Part shown: one piece after another, positions 51,541 through 60,524 of the stretch
Layout of the letters: the number at the start of each line of letters is the position of its first letter
Numbering within the stretch: the first letter of the stretch is position 1
Assembly: GCF_001274895.1 (NCBI RefSeq)
Contig: NZ_CP006841.1
Location: 2,542,001 to 2,606,000, forward strand
Direction of reading: 5' to 3'
DNA: 64,000 nucleotides
From: Corynebacterium lactis RW2-5
GTDB taxonomy: Bacteria; Actinomycetota; Actinomycetes; Mycobacteriales; Mycobacteriaceae
Made by a program: the position numbers and the translations under genes
The notes under the pieces: generated by a model
Told to the model about the DNA's origin: nothing
Database searches by the model: none
What the model saw: only the letters and a program-made list of their open reading frames with translations

Positions 51541-52776
51541 ATGACTTCCGCCACCATCCAGCCGGGCGGCGAGGCCTTCATCTACGAGGCAATTCGCACC
51601 CCGCGCGGCAAGGGCAAGAAGGACGGCTCCCTCCACGAGGTACGCCCGGTATCCCTGCTCGTCGGCCTCATCGACGAAATTCGCAATCGCTTCCCGGACC
51701 TCGACGAGGAGCGCATCAGCGACCTCATCGTCGGCTGTGTCAGCCCGGTAGGCGACCAGGGCGCGGACATCGCCCGCACCGCCGGCCTTACCGCTGGTCT
51801 GCCCTACCGCACCGGCGGCGTGCAGATTAACCGCTTCTGCGCCTCCGGCCTCTCGGCCATTAACCTCGCAGCTCAGAAGGTCCGCTCCGGCATGGACGAG
51901 CTAGTCCTCGCAGGTGGCGTGGAGTCCATGTCCCGCGTCCCCATGATGTCCGACGGCGGCGCCATGGCCATGGACGCCCAGGTCTCCTTCGCCACCGACT
52001 TCGTCCCGCAGGGCATTTCCGCGGACCTGATTGCCTCCCTCGACGGCTTCGACCGCGAGTCCCTCGACGAAATGGCCGCGCTCTCCCATGCCCGCGCAGC
52101 AAAGGCCTGGTCGGAGGGCCGCTTCGACCGCTCCGTCGTACCAGTTAAGGATGCCAGCGGCCTGACCATCCTCGACCGCGACGAGACCATCCGCGAGGGC
52201 GTTACCGCTGAATCGCTCTCCGGCCTGCGCCCGGCCTTCACCATGATGGGCGAACAGGGCGGCTTCGATGCCGTGGCTCTAAAGAAGTACCCGCAGCTCG
52301 AGCGCATCAACCACGTCCACCACGCAGGCAACTCCTCCGGCATCGTCGACGGTGCAGCCCTGACCCTGGTCGGCTCCGAGAAGGCAGGCGCCGAGATGGG
52401 ACTCACCCCGCGCGCCCGCGTAGTCGCTACCGCCGTCAACGGTGTCGAGCCCACTATCATGCTCACCGGCATCGAACCGGCAGTCCGCGAAGTCCTCGCC
52501 AAGGCCAACCTGACCGTCGACGATATCGACGTATGGGAAATCAACGAGGCCTTTGCCGCCGTCGTAAAGCACGCGCAGCAAAACCTCGGCATTGACTACG
52601 AGAAGCTGAACATCAACGGCGGCGCAATGGCAATGGGCCACCCGCTGGGCGCGACCGGCGCGATGATCACCGGCGCTGCCATCGACGAGCTGCACCGCAC
52701 CGGCGGCCGCTACGGCCTGATTTCCCTGTGCGTCGCGGGCGGCATGGGTGTCGCGACCATTATCGAGCGCGTCTAA
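51541..52776 (+). CDS. fadA: Acetyl-CoA C-acyltransferase (thiolase)
   Basis: A 411-residue thiolase that cleaves 3-ketoacyl-CoA to acetyl-CoA in beta-oxidation. The nucleophilic Cys lies in I-N-R-F-C-A-S-G-L (about Cys100). The second active-site region is [15 protein letters not shown], and the C-terminal catalytic Cys sits in L-C-V-A-G-G-M-G. The ATG at 51541 follows GTGAGG; a GTG at 51526 also opens the frame. The multifunctional FadB gene follows after 37 bases, making the two-gene beta-oxidation operon. This gives fatty-acid degradation capacity, which many corynebacteria lack. Confidence 0.93.
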   Translation: MTSATIQPGGEAFIYEAIRTPRGKGKKDGSLHEVRPVSLLVGLIDEIRNRFPDLDEERISDLIVGCVSPVGDQGADIARTAGLTAGLPYRTGGVQINRFCASGLSAINLAAQKVRSGMDELVLAGGVESMSRVPMMSDGGAMAMDAQVSFATDFVPQGISADLIASLDGFDRESLDEMAALSHARAAKAWSEGRFDRSVVPVKDASGLTILDRDETIREGVTAESLSGLRPAFTMMGEQGGFDAVALKKYPQLERINHVHHAGNSSGIVDGAALTLVGSEKAGAEMGLTPRARVVATAVNGVEPTIMLTGIEPAVREVLAKANLTVDDIDVWEINEAFAAVVKHAQQNLGIDYEKLNINGGAMAMGHPLGATGAMITGAAIDELHRTGGRYGLISLCVAGGMGVATIIERV

Positions 52777-52813
52777 CTACCGGAACAACCACGACAAAAG
52801 GACTGAGAGACTA

Positions 52814-55078
52814 ATGAGCAACTCTGAAAACATGTTCCGGTGGGACCTCGACGACGCCGGAATTGTCACCCTAACCATGGATGACCCGAACGCACCGGTC
52901 AACACCATGAACCAGACCTTCCAGGATGATATCCGCGCCACCGTAGAGCGCCTGGAAGAAGAAATCGGCGACGGCTCCGAGACCCCGATTAAGGGCATCA
53001 TCATCACCTCAGCGAAGAAGACCTTCTTCGCAGGCGGTGACATCAAGCAGATGTCCAAGGCCACCGAGGACGACGCAGCAGACATGTTCAACATGGTCGA
53101 GGACATGAAGGCCTCGCTGCGCCGCATCGAAAGGCTTCCTGTGCCCGTGGTTGCCGCCATCAACGGCGCAGCACTCGGCGGTGGCCTCGAGGTCGCACTC
53201 GCCGCGAACTACCGCGTCGCAGCAGACGCCCGCGGCTCCAAGATCGGCCTGCCAGAGGTCACCCTCGGCCTTCTGCCCGGCGGCGGCGGAGTCTCCCGTG
53301 TTGTCCGCATGATCGGCATCCAGGCCGCGCTGATGAAGGTCATCTTGACCGGCGCGCAGATGAACCCGTCCAAGGCTCTGGCCACCGGGCTTGTCGACGA
53401 AGTCGTTGCCCCCGAGGCTCTGCTGGAGTCCGCGCGTGCCTGGCTGCTCGGCGATAGTGCCAAGGCCACCCAACCGTGGGACGAAAAGGGCTTCAAGATC
53501 CCGGGCGGCGACCCGAAGAACCCGAAGTTCGCCATGAATCTGCCGTCCTTCCCGGCGAACCTGACCAAGCAGCTTAAAGGTTCGCCGATGAAGGCCCCGC
53601 GCCTTGCCATGCAGGCCGCAGTCGAGGGCGCCCAAGTCGACATCGATACCGCCCTGCGCATCGAGTCCCGCTACTTCACCGAGCTGGTCACTGGATCCCA
53701 GTCGAAGAACATGATGCAGGCGTTCTTCTTCGACCTGAACCATGCCCAAGGTGGCGGATCGCGTCCGCTGCAGGCTGACGGCACTCCGTACCCGAAGCGC
53801 GAGTTCAAGAAGGTCGCCGTCGTCGGCGCTGGCATGATGGGCGCGGGCATCGCGTACGTATGCGCGAAGGCCGGCATGGAAGTTGTCCTAAAGGACATCT
53901 CGCTAGAAAACGCCGAGCGCGGCAAGTCCTACTCCGAAGGTCTGGAGGCCAAGGCTCTCGAACGCGGCCGCACCACCGAGGAGAAGTCCGCTGCCCTGCT
54001 GGGCCGCATCAAGCCGACCGAGTCCTACGACGATCTCGCCGACGTCGACCTGGTCATCGAGGCCGTCTTCGAAAACACCGAGCTCAAGCACAAGGTCCAT
54101 GCAGAGATCGAGGCCGCAGTGCCGGAGACCTGCATTTTGGGCTCCAACACCTCCACCCTGCCGATCACCGAGCTGGCCTCGCACGTCAAGCGCGAGGGCG
54201 ACTTCATCGGCCTGCACTTCTTCTCCCCCGTCGACAAGATGCAGCTGATTGAGATCATCTCTGGCGACAACACCGACCCGGCCATCCTCGCGGCATCCCT
54301 GGACTTCGCGGTCGCGATCCGCAAGATTCCTATTGTGGTCACCGACTCCCGCGGTTTCTACACCTCCCGCGTTATCGGCACCGTCATCAACGAGGCGCTG
54401 CGCATGGTCGCCGAGGGCTACTCCCCAGCCGTTGTTGAGGCCGCTGGCCGCCAGGCCGGCTACCCGGCACCGCAGCTCCAGCTTGCCGACGAACTCAACC
54501 TCAAACTCATGGAAAAGATTGCCGGGGAGACACGTGCTGCCGCCGAGACCGAGGGCGTCGAGCTGGACGAGGGTGGCGTCCCCGCCCTGGTCGAGGCCAT
54601 GCTGCACAAGTTCGAGCGCCCGGGCAAGCTCGAGGGCAAGGGCTTCTACGAGTACGCCGATGGCAAGCGCACCGGCCTCTGGTCCGGTCTAACGGCGGAG
54701 CTGCGTGAAGAGCTCGGTATCACCCCGATTGCCCCGGAGGACACCGATATCCAGGAACTGGTCGATCGCATGCTCTTCATCGAGGCTATCGAGACGCAGA
54801 AGTGCGTCGACGAGGGCGTTCTGCTTCACGACGCCGATGGCAACATCGGTTCCATCTTCGGCATCGGCTACCCGGCATGGACTGGTGGCACCCGTCAGTT
54901 CATTAAGAACTACGACGGCGGCGTGGTCGTTGGTGGCGGTGTCGGCAATGGGGGCACCGGCGGCAGCGGTGCGGCGCACCCAGAGCGCCGTGGCGTGGCA
55001 GGCTTCGTCGAACGTGCCGAGGAACTTGCCGCAAAGCACGGCCCGCGCTTCTCTGCACCGGAGTCGCTGAAGAAGTAG
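52814..55078 (+). CDS. fadB: Multifunctional fatty-acid oxidation protein (enoyl-CoA hydratase / 3-hydroxyacyl-CoA dehydrogenase)
   Basis: A 754-residue protein. The N-terminal hydratase domain (~1-210) carries the oxyanion-hole segments F-F-A-G-G-D-I-K-Q-M and A-A-L-G-G-G-L-E-V and the catalytic Glu in G-L-P-E-V-T-L-G. The dehydrogenase domain begins at ~335 with V-A-V-V-G-A-G-M-M-G-A-G (NAD-binding) and includes the catalytic His in G-L-H-F-F-S-P-V. The C-terminal helical domain is interrupted near residue 706-721 by a Gly-rich insert. The ATG at 52814 is used because the longer open frame begins inside fadA and the site GACTGAGAGA precedes it. A terminator hairpin lies 50 bases after the stop. 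Confidence 0.92.
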   Translation: MSNSENMFRWDLDDAGIVTLTMDDPNAPVNTMNQTFQDDIRATVERLEEEIGDGSETPIKGIIITSAKKTFFAGGDIKQMSKATEDDAADMFNMVEDMKASLRRIERLPVPVVAAINGAALGGGLEVALAANYRVAADARGSKIGLPEVTLGLLPGGGGVSRVVRMIGIQAALMKVILTGAQMNPSKALATGLVDEVVAPEALLESARAWLLGDSAKATQPWDEKGFKIPGGDPKNPKFAMNLPSFPANLTKQLKGSPMKAPRLAMQAAVEGAQVDIDTALRIESRYFTELVTGSQSKNMMQAFFFDLNHAQGGGSRPLQADGTPYPKREFKKVAVVGAGMMGAGIAYVCAKAGMEVVLKDISLENAERGKSYSEGLEAKALERGRTTEEKSAALLGRIKPTESYDDLADVDLVIEAVFENTELKHKVHAEIEAAVPETCILGSNTSTLPITELASHVKREGDFIGLHFFSPVDKMQLIEIISGDNTDPAILAASLDFAVAIRKIPIVVTDSRGFYTSRVIGTVINEALRMVAEGYSPAVVEAAGRQAGYPAPQLQLADELNLKLMEKIAGETRAAAETEGVELDEGGVPALVEAMLHKFERPGKLEGKGFYEYADGKRTGLWSGLTAELREELGITPIAPEDTDIQELVDRMLFIEAIETQKCVDEGVLLHDADGNIGSIFGIGYPAWTGGTRQFIKNYDGGVVVGGGVGNGGTGGSGAAHPERRGVAGFVERAEELAAKHGPRFSAPESLKK

Positions 55079-55127
55079 GAGTTGAGGGGCCTGGGGTTTG
55101 TTTAGGCGCATTCCTTCCCTCATTTAG

Positions 55128-55167
55128 CCCGGACAGTCAGGGGTTTTCCTCATTGTCCGGGTTTTCT
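55128..55167 (+). terminator. Rho-independent terminator after fadB
   Basis: CCCGGACA (55128-55135) pairs perfectly with TGTCCGGG (55154-55161) and is followed by a T-run. Confidence 0.85.
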
Positions 55168-55237
55168 TATACCTACAAACCTCTCAGGCCCCACCCGTAA
55201 CACTTCCTGTCCCAGAACATCTCTAAATCGGCTTTAT

Positions 55238-55318
55238 TCTCAAGTTTGTGACAGCGAATTTTCTAAAACCCCTGTTCGTCAGATTTGCTACCACGAAAAT
55301 GTGTCACATTTTTGAGAA
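55238..55318. repeat. 81-bp dispersed repeat, copy B
   Basis: This copy has the longer inverted ends: TATTCTCAAGTTTGTGACA on the left and TGTCACATTTTTGAGAATA on the right, which pair at about 15 of 18 positions. It has exactly the same end-to-end length as copy A (41479-41559) and shares the internal TTTGCTAC and the right-end blocks. The element could fold into a hairpin and sits in an intergenic gap. Confidence 0.7.
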
Positions 55319-55502
55319 TACAGCCGTTTTGTCGCCGTATTCGGCCTCGTTTAGGCCCTGAGCCTCTACAAATCGCATCCCTTCGCTCAAACTCCAGCTA
55401 TCCACAGGTTTCGAATACGGGAATTCCAATTCCTTCTAAGTTATCCACAAGCCCTCCGATTACTACTGCAGAAGAGCATGCTTTTTCGTCACCATAAGAC
55501 CT

Positions 55503-56807
55503 ATGGCAAAGAGGTCGGACATCGTATTCAACTCGCAGGGAATCGCGCACGTCAAAAATCAAAAGCACGTTTCCTACCGCACTGCGATTAGAGCGATTCA
55601 GCGCGCAGTTAGTGACGGGCGAGCAGTCAGTCTCACCCGGGGTATCTGTATCGATAGTCAACAATGGCCCTCTACCAGCGATTATCCCGACGGGATTCTG
55701 GCTACCAAGGCGGCCCACGCCCGCGCCCGGATCGAGTGCATCGCCATGGCACAGGCACATCCGGACCGGGTACTCACAGGTCACGCCGCCGCGCTCGTTC
55801 ACGGGTTGCCGCTGTTGGACCTCCCAAACACCCTGAGTCTTTCCTCGCCGACAAAGCGGGCATCGACACGCCGCACGACCACCTCTGGCCAGCAGTTTCA
55901 CCTGAACTATGCCGCGCTGAGCTGGCCTTCAGACCGCACGACCGCGCAAATCCCCGACACAACGCCAGACGTCACTGTCATCGACGGCGCACGCGTCACC
56001 ACCATCGCCCGCACGGTCGTCGACATTGCCGCCGCGCAACCTCAGCCGACCGAGGATACCCGCCGTCAGCTGCATGTTTTCCGTCGTTTCGCCGAGGCCC
56101 TCTCGCTTGCCGACGCCTCCCTGCGCGGCAATACCGGCACTCTCGGCGTCGAGGGCACCCTAGCCGGAACATCCCCGATGTGGCCCGGCGCGCCCGCGCG
56201 TTTCAATCCACCAGAGTGGTCAACGAACCGCGATCATCCCAACCTCGCGCCGCAAAGGCACTCCCCAATTTCCTCTGCTGACTTCCTGCCACATCTCCGA
56301 GATAGCAGGGGCGCTCTGCGCGGAGGATGCACCATCGAAATCCTCACCGCAGCATCGCCGCTTTCCGATAGCGTCTTCGAGTCCGCTACAAAAGCCCTAC
56401 TCATCGAACTGCGTGTGTCTTTTGTACAGCAACCTCGCATCGTTGATGAATCCGGGCTCCTGGTAGCGCGTGTGGATTTCCTACTACCGCAGTTCAGCAT
56501 CATCATTGAGTGCGATGGTCGCATTAAGTACGAACCCAGCACTTTCGACCCCAGCGCTTCCGAACCCACCGCCGCCGACCCGTGGAATGACCGCCGCCGC
56601 GACTTCCGGCTGACCAATCTCGGTTACCGCGTCATTCACCTGACCTGGGCCGGGCTCTTCGACGGTAGCGCCGCAGCGGCTATCCGTAAAGCCATTCGCT
56701 CGACGCAGGCCCATTACGATTACAACGCACGACCCCGCGGACGCTGGTTCGATGCTTCAACTGCGCTGCCTCGTGAGGCCTACCAGCGCTTTCGCGACGC
56801 GGCCTAG
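55503..56807 (+). CDS. AbiEi-like protein with DUF559/PD-(D/E)xK-like C-terminus
   Basis: A 434-residue protein. The N-terminal ~150 residues have the layout of AbiEi-family antitoxin-like proteins: a winged-helix-like start, a short L-T-R-G-I segment, and H-A-A-A-L-V-H-G-L-P-L. The C-terminal region (~285-400) resembles the Vsr/DUF559 nuclease fold, with V-A-R-V-D-F-L-L-P, an acidic I-I-I-E-C-D-G-R, and a following R-R-R-D-F-R-L-T-N-L-G-Y-R-V-I-H-L-T-W. These acidic and basic residues match a PD-(D/E)xK active site. A long region of ~130 residues between the two parts is unassigned. No AbiEii toxin gene lies next to it, so it is not a complete type IV toxin-antitoxin pair. Such single proteins occur widely in actinobacteria; a defence or DNA-processing role is inferred. 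Confidence 0.7.
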   Translation: MAKRSDIVFNSQGIAHVKNQKHVSYRTAIRAIQRAVSDGRAVSLTRGICIDSQQWPSTSDYPDGILATKAAHARARIECIAMAQAHPDRVLTGHAAALVHGLPLLDLPNTLSLSSPTKRASTRRTTTSGQQFHLNYAALSWPSDRTTAQIPDTTPDVTVIDGARVTTIARTVVDIAAAQPQPTEDTRRQLHVFRRFAEALSLADASLRGNTGTLGVEGTLAGTSPMWPGAPARFNPPEWSTNRDHPNLAPQRHSPISSADFLPHLRDSRGALRGGCTIEILTAASPLSDSVFESATKALLIELRVSFVQQPRIVDESGLLVARVDFLLPQFSIIIECDGRIKYEPSTFDPSASEPTAADPWNDRRRDFRLTNLGYRVIHLTWAGLFDGSAAAAIRKAIRSTQAHYDYNARPRGRWFDASTALPREAYQRFRDAA

Positions 56808-56908
56808 TCGCCGCATAGCCACCACACAACCAGTGCTCAGCCGCTATCATGCCTAGCCGCCAGACAAACCCGCCACACTCAGTCCGCTCCACCTTATACA
56901 CTGCGCAC

Positions 56909-58501
56909 ATGTCGACTTCGCCCAACCAGCCGGATCTGCCCACTTCCATCCCTGAACTCGCCATCGAGCAGGAGGGCTTCGACGCGCCGTCCCCGAGCCT
57001 TGTCTTGCTTAACGACGCCCTCGCAACCGACCTCGGTTTCAACCCCGCGTGGTTGCGCTCCGAAGAAGGCCTCCGGTTCCTCACCGGCCACGGCACCGAA
57101 ACACCAGGCTCGCTCCCGGTTGCGACCGCCTACGCAGGCCACCAATTTGGCAACTTCGCGGGCCTTCTTGGCGATGGCAGGGCCCTGCTCTTGGCAACAG
57201 TTGCGGGTCGCCCCGGATTGACCGGGCTAAAAGGGCAGGTCGGCGTGCCTGATAAATCGACCCCGACCAATGCGGCCGCCAGCCAGGCAACCCAGCTCTA
57301 CGAGATCCAATCAAAGGGTACCGGGCCGACGCCCTTCTCCCGCGGTGGCGATGGCAAGGCCACTTTGACCAGCGCCCTTCGCGAATACCTGATTAGCGAG
57401 GCAATGTTTGCCCTCGGTGTCCCTACAACGCGCGCCCTCGCAGTCATTGCCACTGGCGAGGATATCTACCGAGGCTCGCAGATCCCCTTCGACGAGCAAC
57501 CTCCGACCAGCGAGCTCCAGCCCGGAGGCATCGTGGTGCGGGTAGCCACAAGCCACTTGCGCGTCGGCACCTTCGAACTGGTCGCCCGCTCGGGCTCGGA
57601 CACCATGCCCCGTCTCATCAACTTCGCCGCCGCCAGGCACCGCTACGACGAGTCGGCGAAGAGGGTGCTGGCGGGCGTCGTCAAGCGGCAGGCAGACCTG
57701 GTTGCGCAGTGGATGACCTGCGGATTCGTGCACGGTGTGATGAACACGGACAATGCGTCCGTCTCCGGCGAGACTATCGACTACGGCCCATGTGCATTCC
57801 TGGACGCGCACGATCCACGCGCGGTGTTCAGCAGTATCGACAGCACGGGGAGGTACGCGTTCGGCGCGCAGCCTACCGTTGCCGGGTGGAATCTTGGGCG
57901 CCTGGCCGAGGCACTCTTGCCAAGCCTTGAGGAGACCCCGGACGACGCACTCAATACTGCTCGCGAGATTCTCGGCAGCTTCGCGGATGAGTTCGCCTCC
58001 GCACTCACCCGCCACTGGCTTCCGAAGATTGGCCTGCCATCTTCACTTGCCGACGACCCCTCCGCCACGAAGTTGCTTCGCCAGTGGCAGTCGCTGTTGG
58101 TGAAGTTCGGGCCAGACCATACGAACGTGCACCGAGCCCTCATTTCCTTAACAGTGCCGACAGACGGAAATCCACTCGCCGAGATGCCGATTGCCAGAGA
58201 CGAAGGACAGTGGCCGGATGCGGTGGCAGAGTGGGCCCGCAAATGGGAATCGGTGCGGGAGAAAAAGGGCGTAAGTAAGGCCCGGGCGCGAGAACTGATG
58301 GAGGCCGCGAACCCCGTATACATTCCGCGCAATCACCTGGTTACGGAAGCTTTGGAACAGGCTGGCGCTGGCGACACAGACCTGTACCTACGGTTGCTGG
58401 AGGCAGTAACGCATCCGTTCGAAGCGGCTAACTTCCCTACGGAGTTCACCCTACCTGCGCCCGCGGAGCTAGGCTCCTTCCGCTCCTACTGCGGGACATA
58501 A
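56909..58501 (+). CDS. selO: Protein AMPylase SelO (YdiU/UPF0061)
   Basis: A 530-residue pseudokinase-fold enzyme that transfers AMP from ATP to hydroxyl side chains of proteins and is linked to redox control. Characteristic segments include the G-D-G-R-A-L-L-L region, E-I-Q-S-K-G-T-G-P-T-P-F-S-R, the catalytic-loop F-V-H-G-V-M-N-T-D-N and the D-Y-G-P-C-A-F-L-D metal site. It ends in Y-C-G-T, with Cys where eukaryotic SelO carries selenocysteine. The ATG at 56909 is chosen because the open frame upstream is non-conserved and TACACT lies about six bases before it, which would fit a leaderless transcript. It is a single-gene unit. Confidence 0.93.
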   Translation: MSTSPNQPDLPTSIPELAIEQEGFDAPSPSLVLLNDALATDLGFNPAWLRSEEGLRFLTGHGTETPGSLPVATAYAGHQFGNFAGLLGDGRALLLATVAGRPGLTGLKGQVGVPDKSTPTNAAASQATQLYEIQSKGTGPTPFSRGGDGKATLTSALREYLISEAMFALGVPTTRALAVIATGEDIYRGSQIPFDEQPPTSELQPGGIVVRVATSHLRVGTFELVARSGSDTMPRLINFAAARHRYDESAKRVLAGVVKRQADLVAQWMTCGFVHGVMNTDNASVSGETIDYGPCAFLDAHDPRAVFSSIDSTGRYAFGAQPTVAGWNLGRLAEALLPSLEETPDDALNTAREILGSFADEFASALTRHWLPKIGLPSSLADDPSATKLLRQWQSLLVKFGPDHTNVHRALISLTVPTDGNPLAEMPIARDEGQWPDAVAEWARKWESVREKKGVSKARARELMEAANPVYIPRNHLVTEALEQAGAGDTDLYLRLLEAVTHPFEAANFPTEFTLPAPAELGSFRSYCGT

Positions 58502-58771
58502 CTCTCTACGCGTTCTAACTGCCCCGGGGGCTCATTTGCACGGACCCTTGCTTGCCACCCCGAATAATTGCTTCACCTAACACCACGCTCCTTATTGTGA
58601 CCCGAAACACTAAGATTCTCTTAGTTCTTGTAAAGTAGACAAACAGATTGAACAGTCCTATCTCGATTTTCTGCCGCCCTATTGATGAATAACCTTCACC
58701 AGGGCCGCTCTCGAAACGAGAAGATTTCAACGTGATGGGGTTGGTCAGTAGGCACAATAGGAAGGCTCGCC

Positions 58772-60520
58772 ATGCAAATACCCAACGCACCTGGCGCTAA
58801 ACACCGGCCCGAACGCTCTTTGGGCCACAGCGTCCCACCCCGGAGCACAACGCAGAACAACGCAGTACAAAACAGTGCAGCATCTCCCATCTCCGCGCTT
58901 CGCCTGCCCCTGCGCAAACTACTCGCGATGCTCCTGGCAATAGTACTGCCCGGCGCCGCACTCGCCGCCTGCAGCCCCGACCAGCAGCAGGTCGGCAAGG
59001 GGTTCGTAGTCGTGCAGAACTCGGAACCGCAGAGTCCTCTCTACACCACAGACACGAACGAGACCGGTGGCGGCGACATTCTGCGCATGCTCTACTCCGG
59101 CCTGGTGCGCTACGACACCGACGGATCCATCATCTTAGATCACGCCGAGTCCATCGAACCGAACAATGATTCCACCACGTTTCACATCAAGCTAAAGCCC
59201 GGCTGGAAGTTCCACGACGGCGAAGCCGTGACAGCACAGAGCTACATCGACGCGTGGAATTACGCCGCTTTTGGCCCCAACCTGCAAAAACAGCAGTCTT
59301 ATTTCGCCAACATCAAGGGATTCGACGAAGTTTCTGGCGAGAAGGCCACTAGCAGCGAAATGTCCGGCTTGGAAAAGATTAGCGACCTCGAATTCACTGT
59401 GAATCTGACAGACCCGGACTCGTCATTCCCGCTCAGCCTCGGCTACACGGCCTTTATGCCGCTGCCGAAGGCCGCATTCGGAGACAAAGACGCATTCGGA
59501 GAACACCCAATCGGCAACGGACCGTACAAGATGGCCGACGGTAAGGCCTGGCTGCACAACAACCAGCTGACCCTGGTGCGCAACGATGACTTCGCTGGCG
59601 AGCATAAGGCGCGCAACAACGGCCTGGTCTACCGCTTCTACTCGGACATGGACACCGCCTACGCTGATCTACAGGCAGGTCGCTTGGATACCCTGCCGCG
59701 TACCGTTCCACCGACCGCCATGGCAAGCTTCGAAACCGATTTCCCGGACTCCAGCGCCAATGTTCCAACCGCTTCTTCCCAGTACTTCGCAATCCCGCAG
59801 TACTTGCCCGGGTTCTCTGGCGAGGAGGGCCGTCTGCGTCGGCAAGCAATCTCCATGGCGTTCGACCGCGACCTGATTACGGACAAAATTTTCTTCCGTA
59901 CCCGCACACCGGCGCGCGAGTTCACCTCGCTGACTCTCGGTGACCTCGACCCGAACATCCCCGGCCAGGACGTATTGAAGTACAACCCGGACAAGGCACG
60001 CGAACTGTGGGCCAAGGCCAACGAAATCGCACCCTTTAGCGGCAAGTTCGAAATTGCCTACAACGCCGATGGCGGTCACCAGCAGTGGGCGGAAGCCGTC
60101 ACCAACATGATCGCGGAAACCCTCGACATCAAGGCCCACGGCAAGGCCTACCCGACGTTTAAGCAGCTGCGCGACGAGATTACCAACAAGGCCGCGACCT
60201 CCGGCTATCGAACCGGCTGGGCCGCGGACTTCCCCTCTGTCGCAAACTACTTGGTGCCGCAGTTCACTTCGAACGGTTCGTCCAATGACTCCGGCTACGC
60301 CAGCGAGGAGTTCGACCGCCTGGTCCGCGAGGCCTCCGCTGCTAGAAACTCTGACGAGGCCAAGCCGAAATTCGTCAAGGCACAGGAGGTACTGATGAAG
60401 GATCTTCCCGTCATCCCACTGTGGTACCCGAACGCCTCCGTGGCGTGGAACCCGAAACTGCGAAACGCTGTAGTGCAGTGGGACGGCGTCCTCGACTACC
60501 CGATGATTGAAAAGGACTAG
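58772..60520 (+). CDS. Oligopeptide/dipeptide ABC transporter substrate-binding lipoprotein
   Basis: A 582-residue cluster C binding protein (DppA/OppA type). A polar N-terminal leader of ~48 residues precedes the hydrophobic core and the lipobox L-A-A-C (about Cys67), longer than normal, so a later start is possible. The mature domain has N-S-E-P-Q-S-P-L-Y, L-Y-S-G-L-V-R-Y-D, the G-W-K-F-H-D-G-E-A-V-T-A segment typical of SBP_bac_5, and a C-terminal D-L-P-V-I-P-L-W-Y. AGGAAGG precedes the ATG. It is the first gene of a four-gene importer. One GTCGGCAAGC word lies at 59838, read as Arg-Arg-Gln-Ala. Confidence 0.9.
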   Translation: MQIPNAPGAKHRPERSLGHSVPPRSTTQNNAVQNSAASPISALRLPLRKLLAMLLAIVLPGAALAACSPDQQQVGKGFVVVQNSEPQSPLYTTDTNETGGGDILRMLYSGLVRYDTDGSIILDHAESIEPNNDSTTFHIKLKPGWKFHDGEAVTAQSYIDAWNYAAFGPNLQKQQSYFANIKGFDEVSGEKATSSEMSGLEKISDLEFTVNLTDPDSSFPLSLGYTAFMPLPKAAFGDKDAFGEHPIGNGPYKMADGKAWLHNNQLTLVRNDDFAGEHKARNNGLVYRFYSDMDTAYADLQAGRLDTLPRTVPPTAMASFETDFPDSSANVPTASSQYFAIPQYLPGFSGEEGRLRRQAISMAFDRDLITDKIFFRTRTPAREFTSLTLGDLDPNIPGQDVLKYNPDKARELWAKANEIAPFSGKFEIAYNADGGHQQWAEAVTNMIAETLDIKAHGKAYPTFKQLRDEITNKAATSGYRTGWAADFPSVANYLVPQFTSNGSSNDSGYASEEFDRLVREASAARNSDEAKPKFVKAQEVLMKDLPVIPLWYPNASVAWNPKLRNAVVQWDGVLDYPMIEKD

Positions 60521-60524
60521 CACC

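Larger units (their letters stand above)
55079..55502. other. Intergenic region with terminator and repeat copy B
   Basis: This 424-base gap carries the fadB terminator (55128-55167) and the 81-bp repeat copy B (55238-55318) with its flanking GGCC-rich hairpin. The last ~120 bases are AT-richer and hold the promoter of the 55503 gene. No additional gene is seen. Confidence 0.65.
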
